A stretch of DNA of 40,791 nt from an archaeon (GTDB lineage: Archaea > Thermoproteota > Thermoprotei_A > Marsarchaeales > Marsarchaeaceae): positions 1 to 40,791 of the forward strand of contig JAJYZJ010000014.1 of NCBI GenBank assembly GCA_021800035.1, read 5' to 3'. The position numbers were made by a program, and so were the translations under genes. The notes under the pieces are model-generated. The model was not told where the DNA came from and ran no database searches. It saw only the letters and a program-made list of their open reading frames with translations. Below, piece after piece: positions 24,789 to 33,008 of the stretch. Positions within the stretch are counted from its first letter, which is position 1, and every line of letters starts with the position of its first letter.

Positions 24789-25464
24789 CGACGAAAGCCC
24801 GGCTGAGCGCTTCGTGGACGAAGCCAAGGGGATACGCCACCCCCGGTCGAACGCCGCGGGCTACATCCAGGCGTCCAGGTACGGCACGGCGGTGGTCGTC
24901 GACCCGCTTGAAGAGGTGCGCCAGCTATGCGAGGCGATAATCGGGCTCTCGGACCCGGAGCTCAGGAAGGCCGGGGTCACCGCGGAGGAGTACGCCGAGG
25001 TGGAGTACATCTACGACGTGGCGCTCGCCTTCAAGCAGGCGTACATCCGTGGCCCGCCCGGGGAGAAGGTTGTGAGCCTCCCCCTACCCTTCCTCGGCAA
25101 CTCCGGGGAAGAGGACGGCGCCAGCCTCACCGAGTTCTCGACGCGGTGGCTCCCCGCCTCGGATGCAAGGGAGATCGTGTTCCTCGGCCCGGCGAAGATG
25201 GACGCGGTGGCCGCGGTGGTGCAGAGGTTCCCCCAGCCCAAGTACTTCGTCGACGAGAAAGGCGACAAGTGCGTCGACGGCTGGCAGGAGGTGCAGGAGG
25301 CGTACACCGTGCTCAACGCGCTGAAGGACTACATCACGGTGGAGAGCTACGAGAACCTGCGCGTCCGCTTCTGCTCCTACGCGCTTAAGCGGCTGCTCAA
25401 GATCCAGCGGAAGACGCTTTCGCTTCTGAACGAGGCGGCGATGGAGAGTGCCTTCAAGAAGTAA
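24781..25464 (+). CDS. Hypothetical soluble protein
   Basis: 227 aa from ATG 24781, preferred over an earlier in-frame GTG (24742) because it forms the usual short overlap with the previous stop. The product is acidic: a helical N-terminal half (DPLEEVRQLCEAIIGLSD, EEYAEVEYIYDVALAFKQAY), a loop region with PLPFLGNSGEEDG, and a C-terminal helical part (YALKRLLKIQRKTLSLLNE). No motif or family is recognised. It overlaps the ATPase start by 17 bp. Confidence 0.7.
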   Translation: MDDDESPAERFVDEAKGIRHPRSNAAGYIQASRYGTAVVVDPLEEVRQLCEAIIGLSDPELRKAGVTAEEYAEVEYIYDVALAFKQAYIRGPPGEKVVSLPLPFLGNSGEEDGASLTEFSTRWLPASDAREIVFLGPAKMDAVAAVVQRFPQPKYFVDEKGDKCVDGWQEVQEAYTVLNALKDYITVESYENLRVRFCSYALKRLLKIQRKTLSLLNEAAMESAFKK

Positions 25465-26638
25465 ATCCGACCTGACCCTCCCCGGCCTCGCCGGCTACGA
25501 GCGCGTGGTGTACAGGGACGACGAGGTCTACGTGATCGACCACGGCGGCTTCAAGGTGACGTGGTACAGGGACCGGCCGCAGCAGTACTCGCCTATCCCG
25601 TACGAGAAGCCCAACGTGTTCTTCGTGGTGGGGGGAGCACGCGACACCGGGAAATCCACCACGCTTGAGTTCCTCGCGGAGCGCTACCTGGAACACGGAG
25701 CGTGCGTGGTGGACCTCCACGGGGAGGAGGACGGGGAAGGCCTCGCCTAGCTCCGGTCACCCTACACCTCAAAGAAGAAGGTGCTGCTGCTGAAGAGCCC
25801 CCGCGTCGAGGTCCACAGGTCGCCGTGCCCCGTCATAGACTACACCGACTTCTCACACCCCCTCCTGGAGGAATACGACATCATAGTCAACGCCACGCCG
25901 CTCTACACGTCGGTGCAGGAGGAGCTGGGCGCCGCACGGGAAGTGTTCGTGCGGATGAGCGCCAGGCTGTCGTGGAGCCGGGTGGCGGCGGCCGTGGTGA
26001 GGGAGGCGCAGGACCTGTTCACCTCCCGGGTGTACGCCTACGAGGGCCAGAAGGAGACCAAGGGCGTGGGCGTCTACATGGTGCGCAAGAGCCGCCACTT
26101 CGGCGTCGCCACCCTGCTCGACACCCTCAAGGAGACGAGCATCGACGCCGACATCAGGCAGCTCTCCGACTACGTGCTGTTCAAGGGGGTGGGCGTCTGG
26201 GGGCTACCCGCCGCCTTCAAGTGGGTGTACGCATACGTCGACCCCCCGTCCCTCGCCACGCTACCCAAGAACAGGTGCGTGGTCGTGCCGAGGAACACGG
26301 CGCTCGGCTACGGCGCTGTGCCCTACGTCGCCTGGCACAAGAAGGAGCCGGAGAACATCGTCGCCGCAGCAGGCATAGAGGTGGAGAAGCCCCCCGAGGA
26401 CGGGTTCACGCCGCAGAAGGCGGCGGGGATCGACGCCGAAACCCACGTGGGCATAGTGGAGAGCTACGCCCTAGGCATGTCCATGGCCGCCACAGCCCTC
26501 AAATACGGCGTCTCAAGCGCCACCGTGAAGAGCCACGTTTGGAGGCACAACGACGCCGTCGCCAGGGAGACGCGCTGCGGGATATGCGCCGCCGAAGGCT
26601 CAGCCCTAGCCGGAGAAGCAGTGAACGTCAGGCGGTAA
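25448..26638 (+). CDS. P-loop ATPase with C-terminal HTH, interrupted by in-frame TAG
   Basis: Starts at GTG 25448. Walker A GGARDTGKST lies near residues 58-67, followed by strand VVDLHGEEDGEGLA. A TAG at 25748-25750 interrupts the frame. The same frame continues without another stop as LRSPYTSKKKVLLLKSPRVEV and on to 26638, including strand EYDIIVNATPLY and a helical domain. A C-terminal helix-turn-helix (VESYALGMSMAATALKYGVS, then ATVKSHVWRHN) and a CGIC pair follow. Together this is a 396-codon gene, the size of small packaging, assembly or transfer ATPases of archaeal mobile elements. ATG 25781 could give a separate C-terminal product. The TAG is most simply a nonsense mutation (for example of TGG); recoding is less likely because other genes here, such as pcm, use TAG as a normal stop. 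Confidence 0.7.
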
Positions 26639-26730
26639 CCCAGATGAAACGACCCAGCAAACTCCAACCACGAAGCGTCTCCTCATGCGGCTCGGATGCG
26701 GGTTCGCGGGATTCTAACCTTGAAGTCCAA

Positions 26731-26744
26731 GCGCCGGCGCGAGG
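26731..26744. repeat. Right attachment site inside the tRNA-Asn 3' end
   Basis: Identical 14-bp copy of 12555-12568. On the minus strand it is the last 13 nt of the tRNA-Asn gene plus one base, a standard target for tyrosine integrases, and the tRNA remains complete. Confidence 0.85.
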
Positions 26745-26827
26745 ATTCGAACCTCGGACCACTCGGTGTCTGCTCGTATCGCCTACGAGTAACAGCCGAG
26801 TGCTCTACCTAACTGAGCTACGCCGGC
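26732..26827 (-). tRNA. tRNA-Asn(GTT) with intron; integration site
   Basis: Acceptor GCCGGCG/CGCCGGC, D stem GCTC/GAGC, anticodon stem CTCGG/CCGAG. The loop begins CTGTTA (anticodon GTT), followed by about 22 nt containing its own hairpin (CTCGTAGGCGATACGAG), consistent with a canonical intron at 37/38. T arm CGAGG-TTCGAAT-CCTCG, discriminator G. Spliced length 74 nt. Its 3' end is the attachment site of the element. Confidence 0.93.
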
Positions 26828-26923
26828 TGAAGCCCACTTGAGGAGCTGAATTTATAAGAGTTTGCTGGATGGCTTTTTTCTGCTCGTCAGACTCCATGGT
26901 CTTGGGTACTTCTGGATCGCACT

Positions 26924-28312
26924 CTAGATGGCCTTTAACTGTTTCAACTTTTGAGGTAGATAGGTATTTGCCAGGAATGTGACACCAATTGCTTTGTTCT
27001 TGCTTGAAAAGGCTTCTAGTTCTGCCTTCCTACCCTTCCTCCGAAAGCACTCAATTTGGTGCCTGAAAAATCTCTCCTTGTATCGAGGATCAACCTTGAG
27101 CTCCTCAACGCGCTTGTAATCGATGTCTCCCATGGCAAGGCTGGGTACATCATACTTTTCAATATCCGTCGCCCAGAAGCCCAACCATTTGGCGGAAGGT
27201 GTTGCTATGTCACGAATATGCGCAGACTTCGCGGAACCACTGATAATAACAAGCGCAATGTGCATTCCCCATGGGTCCGCATCAGTCAAGATATAAACGG
27301 GTAATCCCAATTCTTTGTTCAGCCGCCTGATAAGAATCCGAGCTGCACGACTCGACTGGCCTCCTGTTTCAATCAGAATTGCGCCAAATTTTTCATGCAC
27401 CTTTTCGCGTATCATCTGAATGAATATTGCATGCTTCTCGATCACAAGAACCATCCGTGCATCGCTTGAGACAAAGTGAGCTTGGGCTAGCCCTGGGCCG
27501 ACACTAACCCCGTCCGGGTGCGACATCAGGTCAACGCGATTCCCCTCAAACCCCCTTACATTGTATTCTAGCACGATCTTGCCAAACGCCGTTCCCCTGT
27601 CATGAGGTATTACATTGAATGTCTCTCTCGGGATTCCGAGCACCGCCTCGAGGTCTTCTACTTGAGCATCGGTCTCCGCTTGCTCGCTTATTTCCAGAGA
27701 CTTCTCGTTAAGAGAAGTATAATAAAGATCCCTAAGCGTGGAAACTTGGTCGTTCCTTAGTAATTCATTGGCAACATAACCAGTCCAGAGAAGTTGCGTC
27801 AATCCCTTCGCCCCTCTTACATTGGTGAAGCCACGGCTAATCTTTCTAGAACCGAGCACGTATTGTTGAGACTCTTCGTCAAAAACTATGTTATCAGTGG
27901 ACCTGCTCGGAATCTTTATGCTCGGGACCTCTATCGCGGCGATTTGGTTATAGATATTAGATCCCAGCCTACTCAGTGTCCTAATCGCGACCCGAGACAT
28001 CTCCGATGGCTTCCAGCTGGAACCATTATTGCGCTCTGATTTCTGCTGTAATGAAACTGGGGAGGGCTGAGCGGCCCGGGGAGGACTTATGGACTTACGA
28101 TGGCTCGTGGCTGCAGCTTGGGTCGGCTGTGACAGCTCTCTTGTCTGTTCTGTCTTAACGGTCCTCTCCCTGATCAGCTTAATACTGGGAATACCTGACT
28201 GCTTAACCCTCCGGGTTGTCTTACCTCTATGTTGTGACCTGCGAGCGGCGCTAAATCTCGTCAACTTATTGCGGGCTCCACTTGGATTGCCCCCTGTGCT
28301 TTTTGGCCTCAA
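26924..28312 (-). CDS. top6A: DNA topoisomerase VI subunit A (Top6A/Spo11-like)
   Basis: DNA-cleaving subunit of the type IIB topoisomerase. The 462-aa protein has a basic, low-complexity N-terminal extension of about 110 residues, then the winged-helix (CAP) domain with the catalytic Tyr in STLRDLYYTSLNEKS, and the Toprim fold with VLVIEKHAIFIQM and DADPWGMHI. The family usually lacks so long a basic extension, so translation may start later, or the tail may bind DNA. It lies 10 bp after top6B on the same strand and is probably co-transcribed. Confidence 0.97.
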   Translation of the reverse strand: MRPKSTGGNPSGARNKLTRFSAARRSQHRGKTTRRVKQSGIPSIKLIRERTVKTEQTRELSQPTQAAATSHRKSISPPRAAQPSPVSLQQKSERNNGSSWKPSEMSRVAIRTLSRLGSNIYNQIAAIEVPSIKIPSRSTDNIVFDEESQQYVLGSRKISRGFTNVRGAKGLTQLLWTGYVANELLRNDQVSTLRDLYYTSLNEKSLEISEQAETDAQVEDLEAVLGIPRETFNVIPHDRGTAFGKIVLEYNVRGFEGNRVDLMSHPDGVSVGPGLAQAHFVSSDARMVLVIEKHAIFIQMIREKVHEKFGAILIETGGQSSRAARILIRRLNKELGLPVYILTDADPWGMHIALVIISGSAKSAHIRDIATPSAKWLGFWATDIEKYDVPSLAMGDIDYKRVEELKVDPRYKERFFRHQIECFRRKGRKAELEAFSSKNKAIGVTFLANTYLPQKLKQLKAI

Positions 28313-28322
28313 GGCTCTTATG

Positions 28323-29915
28323 TTAGAGCGCGACTTCCTTCTCTTGTCCTTTGGCGACCCTTACACCACCCTGACCATTTTCTGAAGAGCTTGGCTCTCC
28401 CCCGTCGCGACCTACCAATTTCAGGAGGGTATCACCCTTGAGAACTGGCCTTCCGCTAAGAGCGGCACTATATTTGGTTAAGAGATTTATGTATTCAAGC
28501 ATTCGCTCCTTTCTCTGGTGTTCGTGAAGTTGATAGGTCTTCCTTGAGAGGTAAACTTTGAGCTGCCTTGCACACTCCCTGAAAGCTAATCTTATCTCTC
28601 TTCGAACTTCTTCACGGTCGGCAACATATTCCTTTCCAGCCGTTTTAAATGGAACCTTCGAAGCGACAACGTGGGTAAGGAAAATGAGAGGGTCGTTCTT
28701 GGGGTCGAGAGAGTAGTTGCGCCAGTCTACGTCTTCTAGAATGACCTTCATCGCTACGTCGTTTGACGAATCATAAATAAGGGGGATCTTATTGGCAAAT
28801 CTTAACAACCTTGCCTCATCTTGACCAGTTGCAGGAGGGATACTCCCACCGTAGGCTATTGCTGCCTCAATCACAAAAGCAAAACCTTCGTAAGCTGACG
28901 GCGGGCGCGTTTCAACCACTATGTACTCAGGGGAATACTCTGCCTGCAATCCAGTCCTTATCGTTTCTGGACCGAGAGGCGATAGTGAAGAGCCATCGGG
29001 GGGAAGAAATCTGTATGAGCGAAACCCTTCAGCTATCCTTTTTATCTCAGGTTCTCCCAAACGTTTCACCTGTAAGCTGGGGTCAAGTCCCAGATACTCA
29101 GCAAACTTTTGTGAGGTGTCTACACCCACTCTAGAAAACTTCATAAGGAATTTATTAAGTGGGGTCCCTCTTTTTGATGACTCTATCATTTCCTTGATCT
29201 TTACAATGTCGACGCCGTACGGATGAGGTGGCGCCTCTTTGGGGGGTTTCGGTTGCTGCTCCGTCAACGCCGGGGCAAAGAAGAAGAAACCTTCTGGGTC
29301 AGAATAAACTATGGTAGAGTAGGGAAGGGCTATCCGACTCATGCGGAGGTATTTCAGGATTCTGCTACGGGCGGAGACCATATCTCCCTTAAATCGCAGC
29401 CGAATTGAAGTTCCGTGAAAGCTACCCGGGTTTCGTTCATCCTCTCGCCTTACGATTACAGGTTCGTTTTCTGATACGTCTATATTGAGGAGCATGTGGG
29501 CTATATCCTTGCCAACGCTCGTACGAACGTCGACTGGTTCTCCAGTCGTAAGTTGGCCATAGAGAATTGCCATCTTACCGCCCAATCCGAAAGTCCCACG
29601 ATTTTGTTTTACATAGTATTTGGAGCCGAAGAATACTCTTCCGAAGGCGTCCGCCATATGACGGCGGGGGACACCAATCCCATTATCCGCGACCAAGATC
29701 TCCATATCGTCGCCAGCTAACGTCTTGATGGAGACGTAAAGAACGGGAGGAATGCCGTAAACATCGCACGCGTCTAACGAGTTTTCTATGAGCTCGCGAA
29801 CTACAGTATAAGCGGCCCTACTGGAGTTGTCAAACCCAGCCATGGAGCGGTTATTGTAGAAGAACTCGGCCGGGCTCAGCTGTTTGAACTTGGAAGCCGC
29901 GGCTGTTTGACTCAT
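28323..29915 (-). CDS. top6B: DNA topoisomerase VI subunit B
   Basis: ATPase subunit that gates strand passage. The 530-aa protein has the GHKL ATP-binding fold: VRELIENSLDACD (motif N), VADNGIGVPRRHMADAFGRVFFGSKY, and TFGLGGKMAILYGQ. Then come the helix-2-turn-helix linker and transducer domain with the switch lysine region. Its ATG overlaps the stop of the upstream KH-protein gene (ATGA), giving the order KH protein-top6B-top6A. Confidence 0.98.
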   Translation of the reverse strand: MSQTAAASKFKQLSPAEFFYNNRSMAGFDNSSRAAYTVVRELIENSLDACDVYGIPPVLYVSIKTLAGDDMEILVADNGIGVPRRHMADAFGRVFFGSKYYVKQNRGTFGLGGKMAILYGQLTTGEPVDVRTSVGKDIAHMLLNIDVSENEPVIVRREDERNPGSFHGTSIRLRFKGDMVSARSRILKYLRMSRIALPYSTIVYSDPEGFFFFAPALTEQQPKPPKEAPPHPYGVDIVKIKEMIESSKRGTPLNKFLMKFSRVGVDTSQKFAEYLGLDPSLQVKRLGEPEIKRIAEGFRSYRFLPPDGSSLSPLGPETIRTGLQAEYSPEYIVVETRPPSAYEGFAFVIEAAIAYGGSIPPATGQDEARLLRFANKIPLIYDSSNDVAMKVILEDVDWRNYSLDPKNDPLIFLTHVVASKVPFKTAGKEYVADREEVRREIRLAFRECARQLKVYLSRKTYQLHEHQRKERMLEYINLLTKYSAALSGRPVLKGDTLLKLVGRDGGEPSSSENGQGGVRVAKGQEKEVAL

Positions 29916-30493
29916 CGCATCATTTCCCCTTCCTTTCTTTTAATTGCCTCGAAACGCTTTGCCATACCGGCCACCACAGAGCTCTGAGGCTTGCCCTTTA
30001 TAATTTCCTCAATCGCTCTTCTAGCTATCTCCACACCTTCGTAATTACCGACAATTGCTACCGCAGAGTCGGAAAAGAGAAGCTTCGTGGCCGAGAGCTC
30101 TTCAATCTTCTTCTTTGTAGAACCTGAAGTACCAATCAGTCTTCCCATCGTAGAGTAAACACGTACCTTCCCCTCCTCGCCTACCGTAACCTCTGAGTAG
30201 TACTCGTCCTTTTCCAAATACTCGGCAAGTAGTCTCCTATCGGCACCAAAGTGGGCCAGTCTCAAAACATCCCCGACCCTAACGAAGAGTTCCTGGGGTG
30301 CTCGGACTCGCAAGCTTGTTTGGCCATCGACTTCGACAACCGCGCCTGCCCTCTCAAGCGCGGCCCTCACGGAAGAAATAGAGCGACCAGTAGCACTAAT
30401 TCCGAATATACCGGTACACCACCCCTTCGCAACTGGCGCACTCTTTGCTACTACTTCTTTCATTCCCCTCCTTCCCCCCTCAAACTCTGTCAC
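29912..30493 (-). CDS. KH-domain ribosome-biogenesis protein (Dim2/Pno1-like)
   Basis: A 193-aa archaeal homologue of Dim2/Pno1, which acts in small-subunit rRNA processing. Two KH-like repeats are visible: an N-terminal one around FGISATGRSISSVRAALE, and a second with the GXXG loop in STMGRLIGTSGSTKKKIEE followed by LFSDSAVAIVGNYEGVEIARRAIEEIIKGKP. In many archaea a RIO kinase gene sits between this gene and aIF1A; here only a 126-bp gap (30494-30619) with no gene separates them. Confidence 0.9.
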   Translation of the reverse strand: MTEFEGGRRGMKEVVAKSAPVAKGWCTGIFGISATGRSISSVRAALERAGAVVEVDGQTSLRVRAPQELFVRVGDVLRLAHFGADRRLLAEYLEKDEYYSEVTVGEEGKVRVYSTMGRLIGTSGSTKKKIEELSATKLLFSDSAVAIVGNYEGVEIARRAIEEIIKGKPQSSVVAGMAKRFEAIKRKEGEMMR

Positions 30494-30619
30494 ATCAGAA
30501 GCCTAGCAGTTCTCTAATCTCAGATGAAGCTCATAAGCTTTGAGGGAAGGGTGCACTCTGACACACCGGACGTTAGATGTCCTGTATTGCGTCCCTAGAG
30601 CCATCTATTAGGAGCCATC

Positions 30620-30916
30620 CTATGCTGGCAACGAAATTCCTTCCGCCTTGAGCTTTTTTACCTCATCCTTCACGTATCTATAGACTATGTCGCCGCGGCT
30701 ATCTGCCTGAAAATCCCATGGGGACACGATCACAATATCTCCTTCTCTGAGCCATACCTTTTTCTTCATTCTTCCTGGGATCCTACAAACCCGAATTTTT
30801 TCATCCGCGCACTTCACTCGAACTCGGTCGTAACCGACAAGCTGCGATACTATGCCTAGTATTTCCCATTGTTCGGGTCTACGTACATCACTAGACGGGC
30901 CTTGTTGAGCTGACAT
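30620..30916 (-). CDS. eif1a: Translation initiation factor aIF1A
   Basis: 98-aa S1/OB-fold protein binding the A site of the small ribosomal subunit during initiation. It shows the family core GIVSQLVGYDRVRVKCADEKIRVCRIPGRMKKKVWLREGDIVIV and WDFQADSRGDIVYRY. A TATA-like TTAATATA (30941-30948) lies 25-32 bp upstream of the start. Between it and the start there is a 14-bp palindrome. Confidence 0.97.
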   Translation of the reverse strand: MSAQQGPSSDVRRPEQWEILGIVSQLVGYDRVRVKCADEKIRVCRIPGRMKKKVWLREGDIVIVSPWDFQADSRGDIVYRYVKDEVKKLKAEGISLPA

Positions 30917-30928
30917 TCATATATGAAT
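30915..30928. promoter_or_regulatory. 14-bp perfect palindrome at the aIF1A start
   Basis: ATTCATATATGAAT is self-complementary and lies between the aIF1A TATA box (30941-30948) and its ATG, overlapping the start codon by 2 bp. This position is where an archaeal repressor would block initiation. It could also be chance in AT-rich sequence. Confidence 0.35.
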
Positions 30929-31120
30929 TAGCGGGCTTGCTATATTAACGTAACCTTATCTCGAGCGCTCTCGCCAAGACGTAACGCGAGCCGTCCAATC
31001 GCAAAGGGTTACCACCTGTATCCCCTTACAATCCTCGTTCCGTACATTCTAAAACGTCTATTTTTGACTGATTCGAGCCGCACTTCTGTTATTGTCGCTT
31101 TGATTTTGGGGGGAAGCGCC

Positions 31121-31903
31121 TTAACGCGATGGCGGGTGAGGCTTATGCAGGATGGACCCCTTTTGCACGAGAACCTCAAGTTGTCCTCGCCTATAGAGCT
31201 CAAGCGCCTTAATCTTGGGTATTTCGGAAATCTGGGAGTTTGACTTCGAACTATAACTAAGGCTGTGACCCTGGACCCTGACAACCTCGTGTAGATCTCC
31301 ACCGTATCGGAAAATTGTACCCTCCGCAAACGGAAAAATCTTGAATGAGACCGTACTCTTGTATATTCTGCGCCTGTCCCTCTTTTCACCCACAAGTTTG
31401 GAAGACATAGTCTCCTTTGCTGCGAATTCATTATTTAGCCTGTCAAGAACTGCCACCATACTTTTTCTGGTCGAAAACAGCAAGTCTAAGCCCTCCCTTT
31501 TTGGTACGAACTCGTAAACGAAGTTTTGATCCCGTTCTGCTTTTAGTGTATTTTCGGCTATTGAGCTCACAAACATTACCTCACGCGGTTGCATTACCCT
31601 TCCTTCTATTCGAACTTTCAGCTCAAAAAGATATGACTTGTTTTTCCTGATGATGCAGTTAGGGCAAACTTGACTGACTTCAGTCCCTATACCCTGAAGC
31701 GACCCAAAGGATGGTTGTAGCAGGGCCCCTGGCGGTCGTATCCATCTTCTCCGTACAAACTTGGACCCACACAATGGACACAACTTGTAGTTTTCGACTT
31801 CCGGCTCGGCGAAAGGCTTGGAGGTGGCAAAACAGGCCATACATAGGTTTCTGGTGTGATGGTTTGGTTGAATCCACTTTCCGCACTGCGGGCAACGTAT
31901 CAG
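31121..31903 (-). CDS. nmd3: NMD3-like ribosome export/decay protein (NMD3 family)
   Basis: About 260 aa in the 60S-binding NMD3 family. The conserved N-terminal zinc fingers are CPQCGKWI...NLCMAC and CPLCG...CPNC. The first ATG in frame (31840) falls between the two cysteines pairs of the first finger, so it cannot be the true start. The frame is open upstream only to TAG 31904-31906, with no ATG, GTG or TTG. CTG at 31901-31903 overlaps the TGA of the DUF424 gene as CTGA, exactly like the ATGA overlaps used elsewhere here, so CTG is the likely start. Downstream, a coding-looking segment continues in another frame to 31009, hinting at a longer ancestral C terminus. Third gene of the aIF2-beta operon. 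Confidence 0.85.
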   Translation of the reverse strand: MIRCPQCGKWIQPNHHTRNLCMACFATSKPFAEPEVENYKLCPLCGSKFVRRRWIRPPGALLQPSFGSLQGIGTEVSQVCPNCIIRKNKSYLFELKVRIEGRVMQPREVMFVSSIAENTLKAERDQNFVYEFVPKREGLDLLFSTRKSMVAVLDRLNNEFAAKETMSSKLVGEKRDRRRIYKSTVSFKIFPFAEGTIFRYGGDLHEVVRVQGHSLSYSSKSNSQISEIPKIKALELYRRGQLEVLVQKGSILHKPHPPSR

Positions 31904-32190
31904 ACTCTATACACCTCCGCGTAGCTTACTCCGCCGATTGACGTGACGGCGTCTTTATCCACTAGCCCACGTGCAACGGCTGCCTTAACCACGCGCGAGC
32001 CAAGAAGTGTTACCAAGTCACCCCGTCGTGCAGCCAGCATGGCCGACTCAAGCTGCACGGGTTCCCCCTGATAGTACGCCGGGTCTACAAAGTAACCGCC
32101 CGATAGCCTTTTCCCCACAAGCTCTTTTTCGCAGATAACAACCAACAGTCTGCCTTGAATAGTCCGCTCGTTCACAAGCAGACCTTTCAT
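31900..32190 (-). CDS. DUF424 family protein
   Basis: 96 aa from ATG 32190, which overlaps the aIF2-beta stop as ATGA; a longer in-frame start at 32232 would run into that gene. The product shows DUF424 features: VVICEKELVGKRLSGGYF near the N terminus, then PVQLESAMLAARRGDLVTLLG, and a C-terminal SIGGVSYAEVYRV. Function unknown, though the family is regularly found in translation operons of archaea. Confidence 0.88.
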   Translation of the reverse strand: MKGLLVNERTIQGRLLVVICEKELVGKRLSGGYFVDPAYYQGEPVQLESAMLAARRGDLVTLLGSRVVKAAVARGLVDKDAVTSIGGVSYAEVYRV

Positions 32191-32618
32191 TGGGCAGTCC
32201 TTACCGGTGACTCTGCCCCGCATGCTTCGCAAACCATGTATACAACCCTCGCCTTCTTTACAAGCTTAGTATCTGGCCTGCCACACGTAGGGCATTTCAC
32301 ATAAAACGCAACGTACCGTTCCAAGAGAGGCTCGATTTGGGTGTCGCTGAAGTGCCCCTGTAAATTCAGTCTCCCGTCTTTATCCACATAGCCAGCCGTG
32401 GCCAAATGCCTCACTATAAACTTCATTACTTGGTTAGGGTCTCGACGAAACAACTCGCATGTCTCCCTGTAATTGGTATAAATAGACTTATCTCCCTCAT
32501 ACCTGAGAGCCGGTTTGGGTATAGAGAACCATTCCCCTGTCGCCCCTGTCTGGGGAATTTCCTTGTACAGTTTATCAAGAAGCCTGTAGTACTCCCCATC
32601 TTCAGGTTGCGAAATCAC
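32187..32618 (-). CDS. eif2b: Translation initiation factor aIF2-beta
   Basis: Beta subunit of the aIF2 trimer that delivers initiator tRNA. The 143-aa protein has a conserved N-terminal helix (YYRLLDKLYKEIP), the alpha-beta core (TNYRETCELFRRDPNQVMKFIVRHLATAG) and a C-terminal zinc ribbon CPTCGRPDTKLVKKARVVYMVCEACGA. First gene of the operon aIF2-beta-DUF424-NMD3. Confidence 0.97.
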   Translation of the reverse strand: MISQPEDGEYYRLLDKLYKEIPQTGATGEWFSIPKPALRYEGDKSIYTNYRETCELFRRDPNQVMKFIVRHLATAGYVDKDGRLNLQGHFSDTQIEPLLERYVAFYVKCPTCGRPDTKLVKKARVVYMVCEACGAESPVRTAQ

Positions 32619-32777
32619 ATCACTACTCTCGTCTTAGCGTTTATTAAGGATGAGCTTGGGCGGAGGGATAAGGCAATGGCATTTTGGAGAAGTAAAATCA
32701 CTTGAAATTTTCTGCGTTTGACAAGACGCTTACCAGAATCATCTCCCATGCCGTATATACTTGAATCCAAAGTTTGA

Positions 32778-32861
32778 TGCGGGGAGTGGGATTTGAACCC
32801 ACGCAGCTCTACGCATTGGCGCCTCAGGCCAACCCCTTTGGCCATGCTCGGGCATCCCCGC
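32778..32861 (-). tRNA. tRNA-Leu(GAG)
   Basis: Class II tRNA with a long variable arm (TGCGTAGAGCTGCG region). Acceptor GCGGGGA/TCCCCGC, anticodon stem TTGGC/GCCAA with loop CTGAGGC (anticodon GAG), T arm GTGGG-TTCAAAT-CCCAC, discriminator A. No intron. Confidence 0.95.
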
Positions 32862-33008
32862 AGTGCAGAAGGTCAAAGTGATAGTCTTCGACCAGCGAAC
32901 ACTTTTCCATCTAACTAATTGGTTTTCCGGTCAACCATGGAGCCAGCAACGGAACGACCGAGCTAACCATAAATACCAAGAAATAGAAGTAATGCTGCGG
33001 CAATTTTC

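Larger units (their letters stand above)
12555..26744. mobile_element. Integrated element of about 14.2 kb in tRNA-Asn
   Basis: It is bounded by a 14-bp direct repeat of the tRNA-Asn 3' end, with a tyrosine integrase next to the left repeat and an intact tRNA at the right. G+C content and G/C-ending codon use are clearly higher than on both flanks. The contents are integrase, restriction-modification with Vsr, helicase-nuclease, a small regulatory pair, a repeat-spacer array and a membrane-protein/ATPase operon. I see no recognisable replication initiator, capsid, portal or terminase, nor a VirB4/TraG-like conjugation protein, so provirus versus plasmid-like element is open. Confidence 0.9.
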
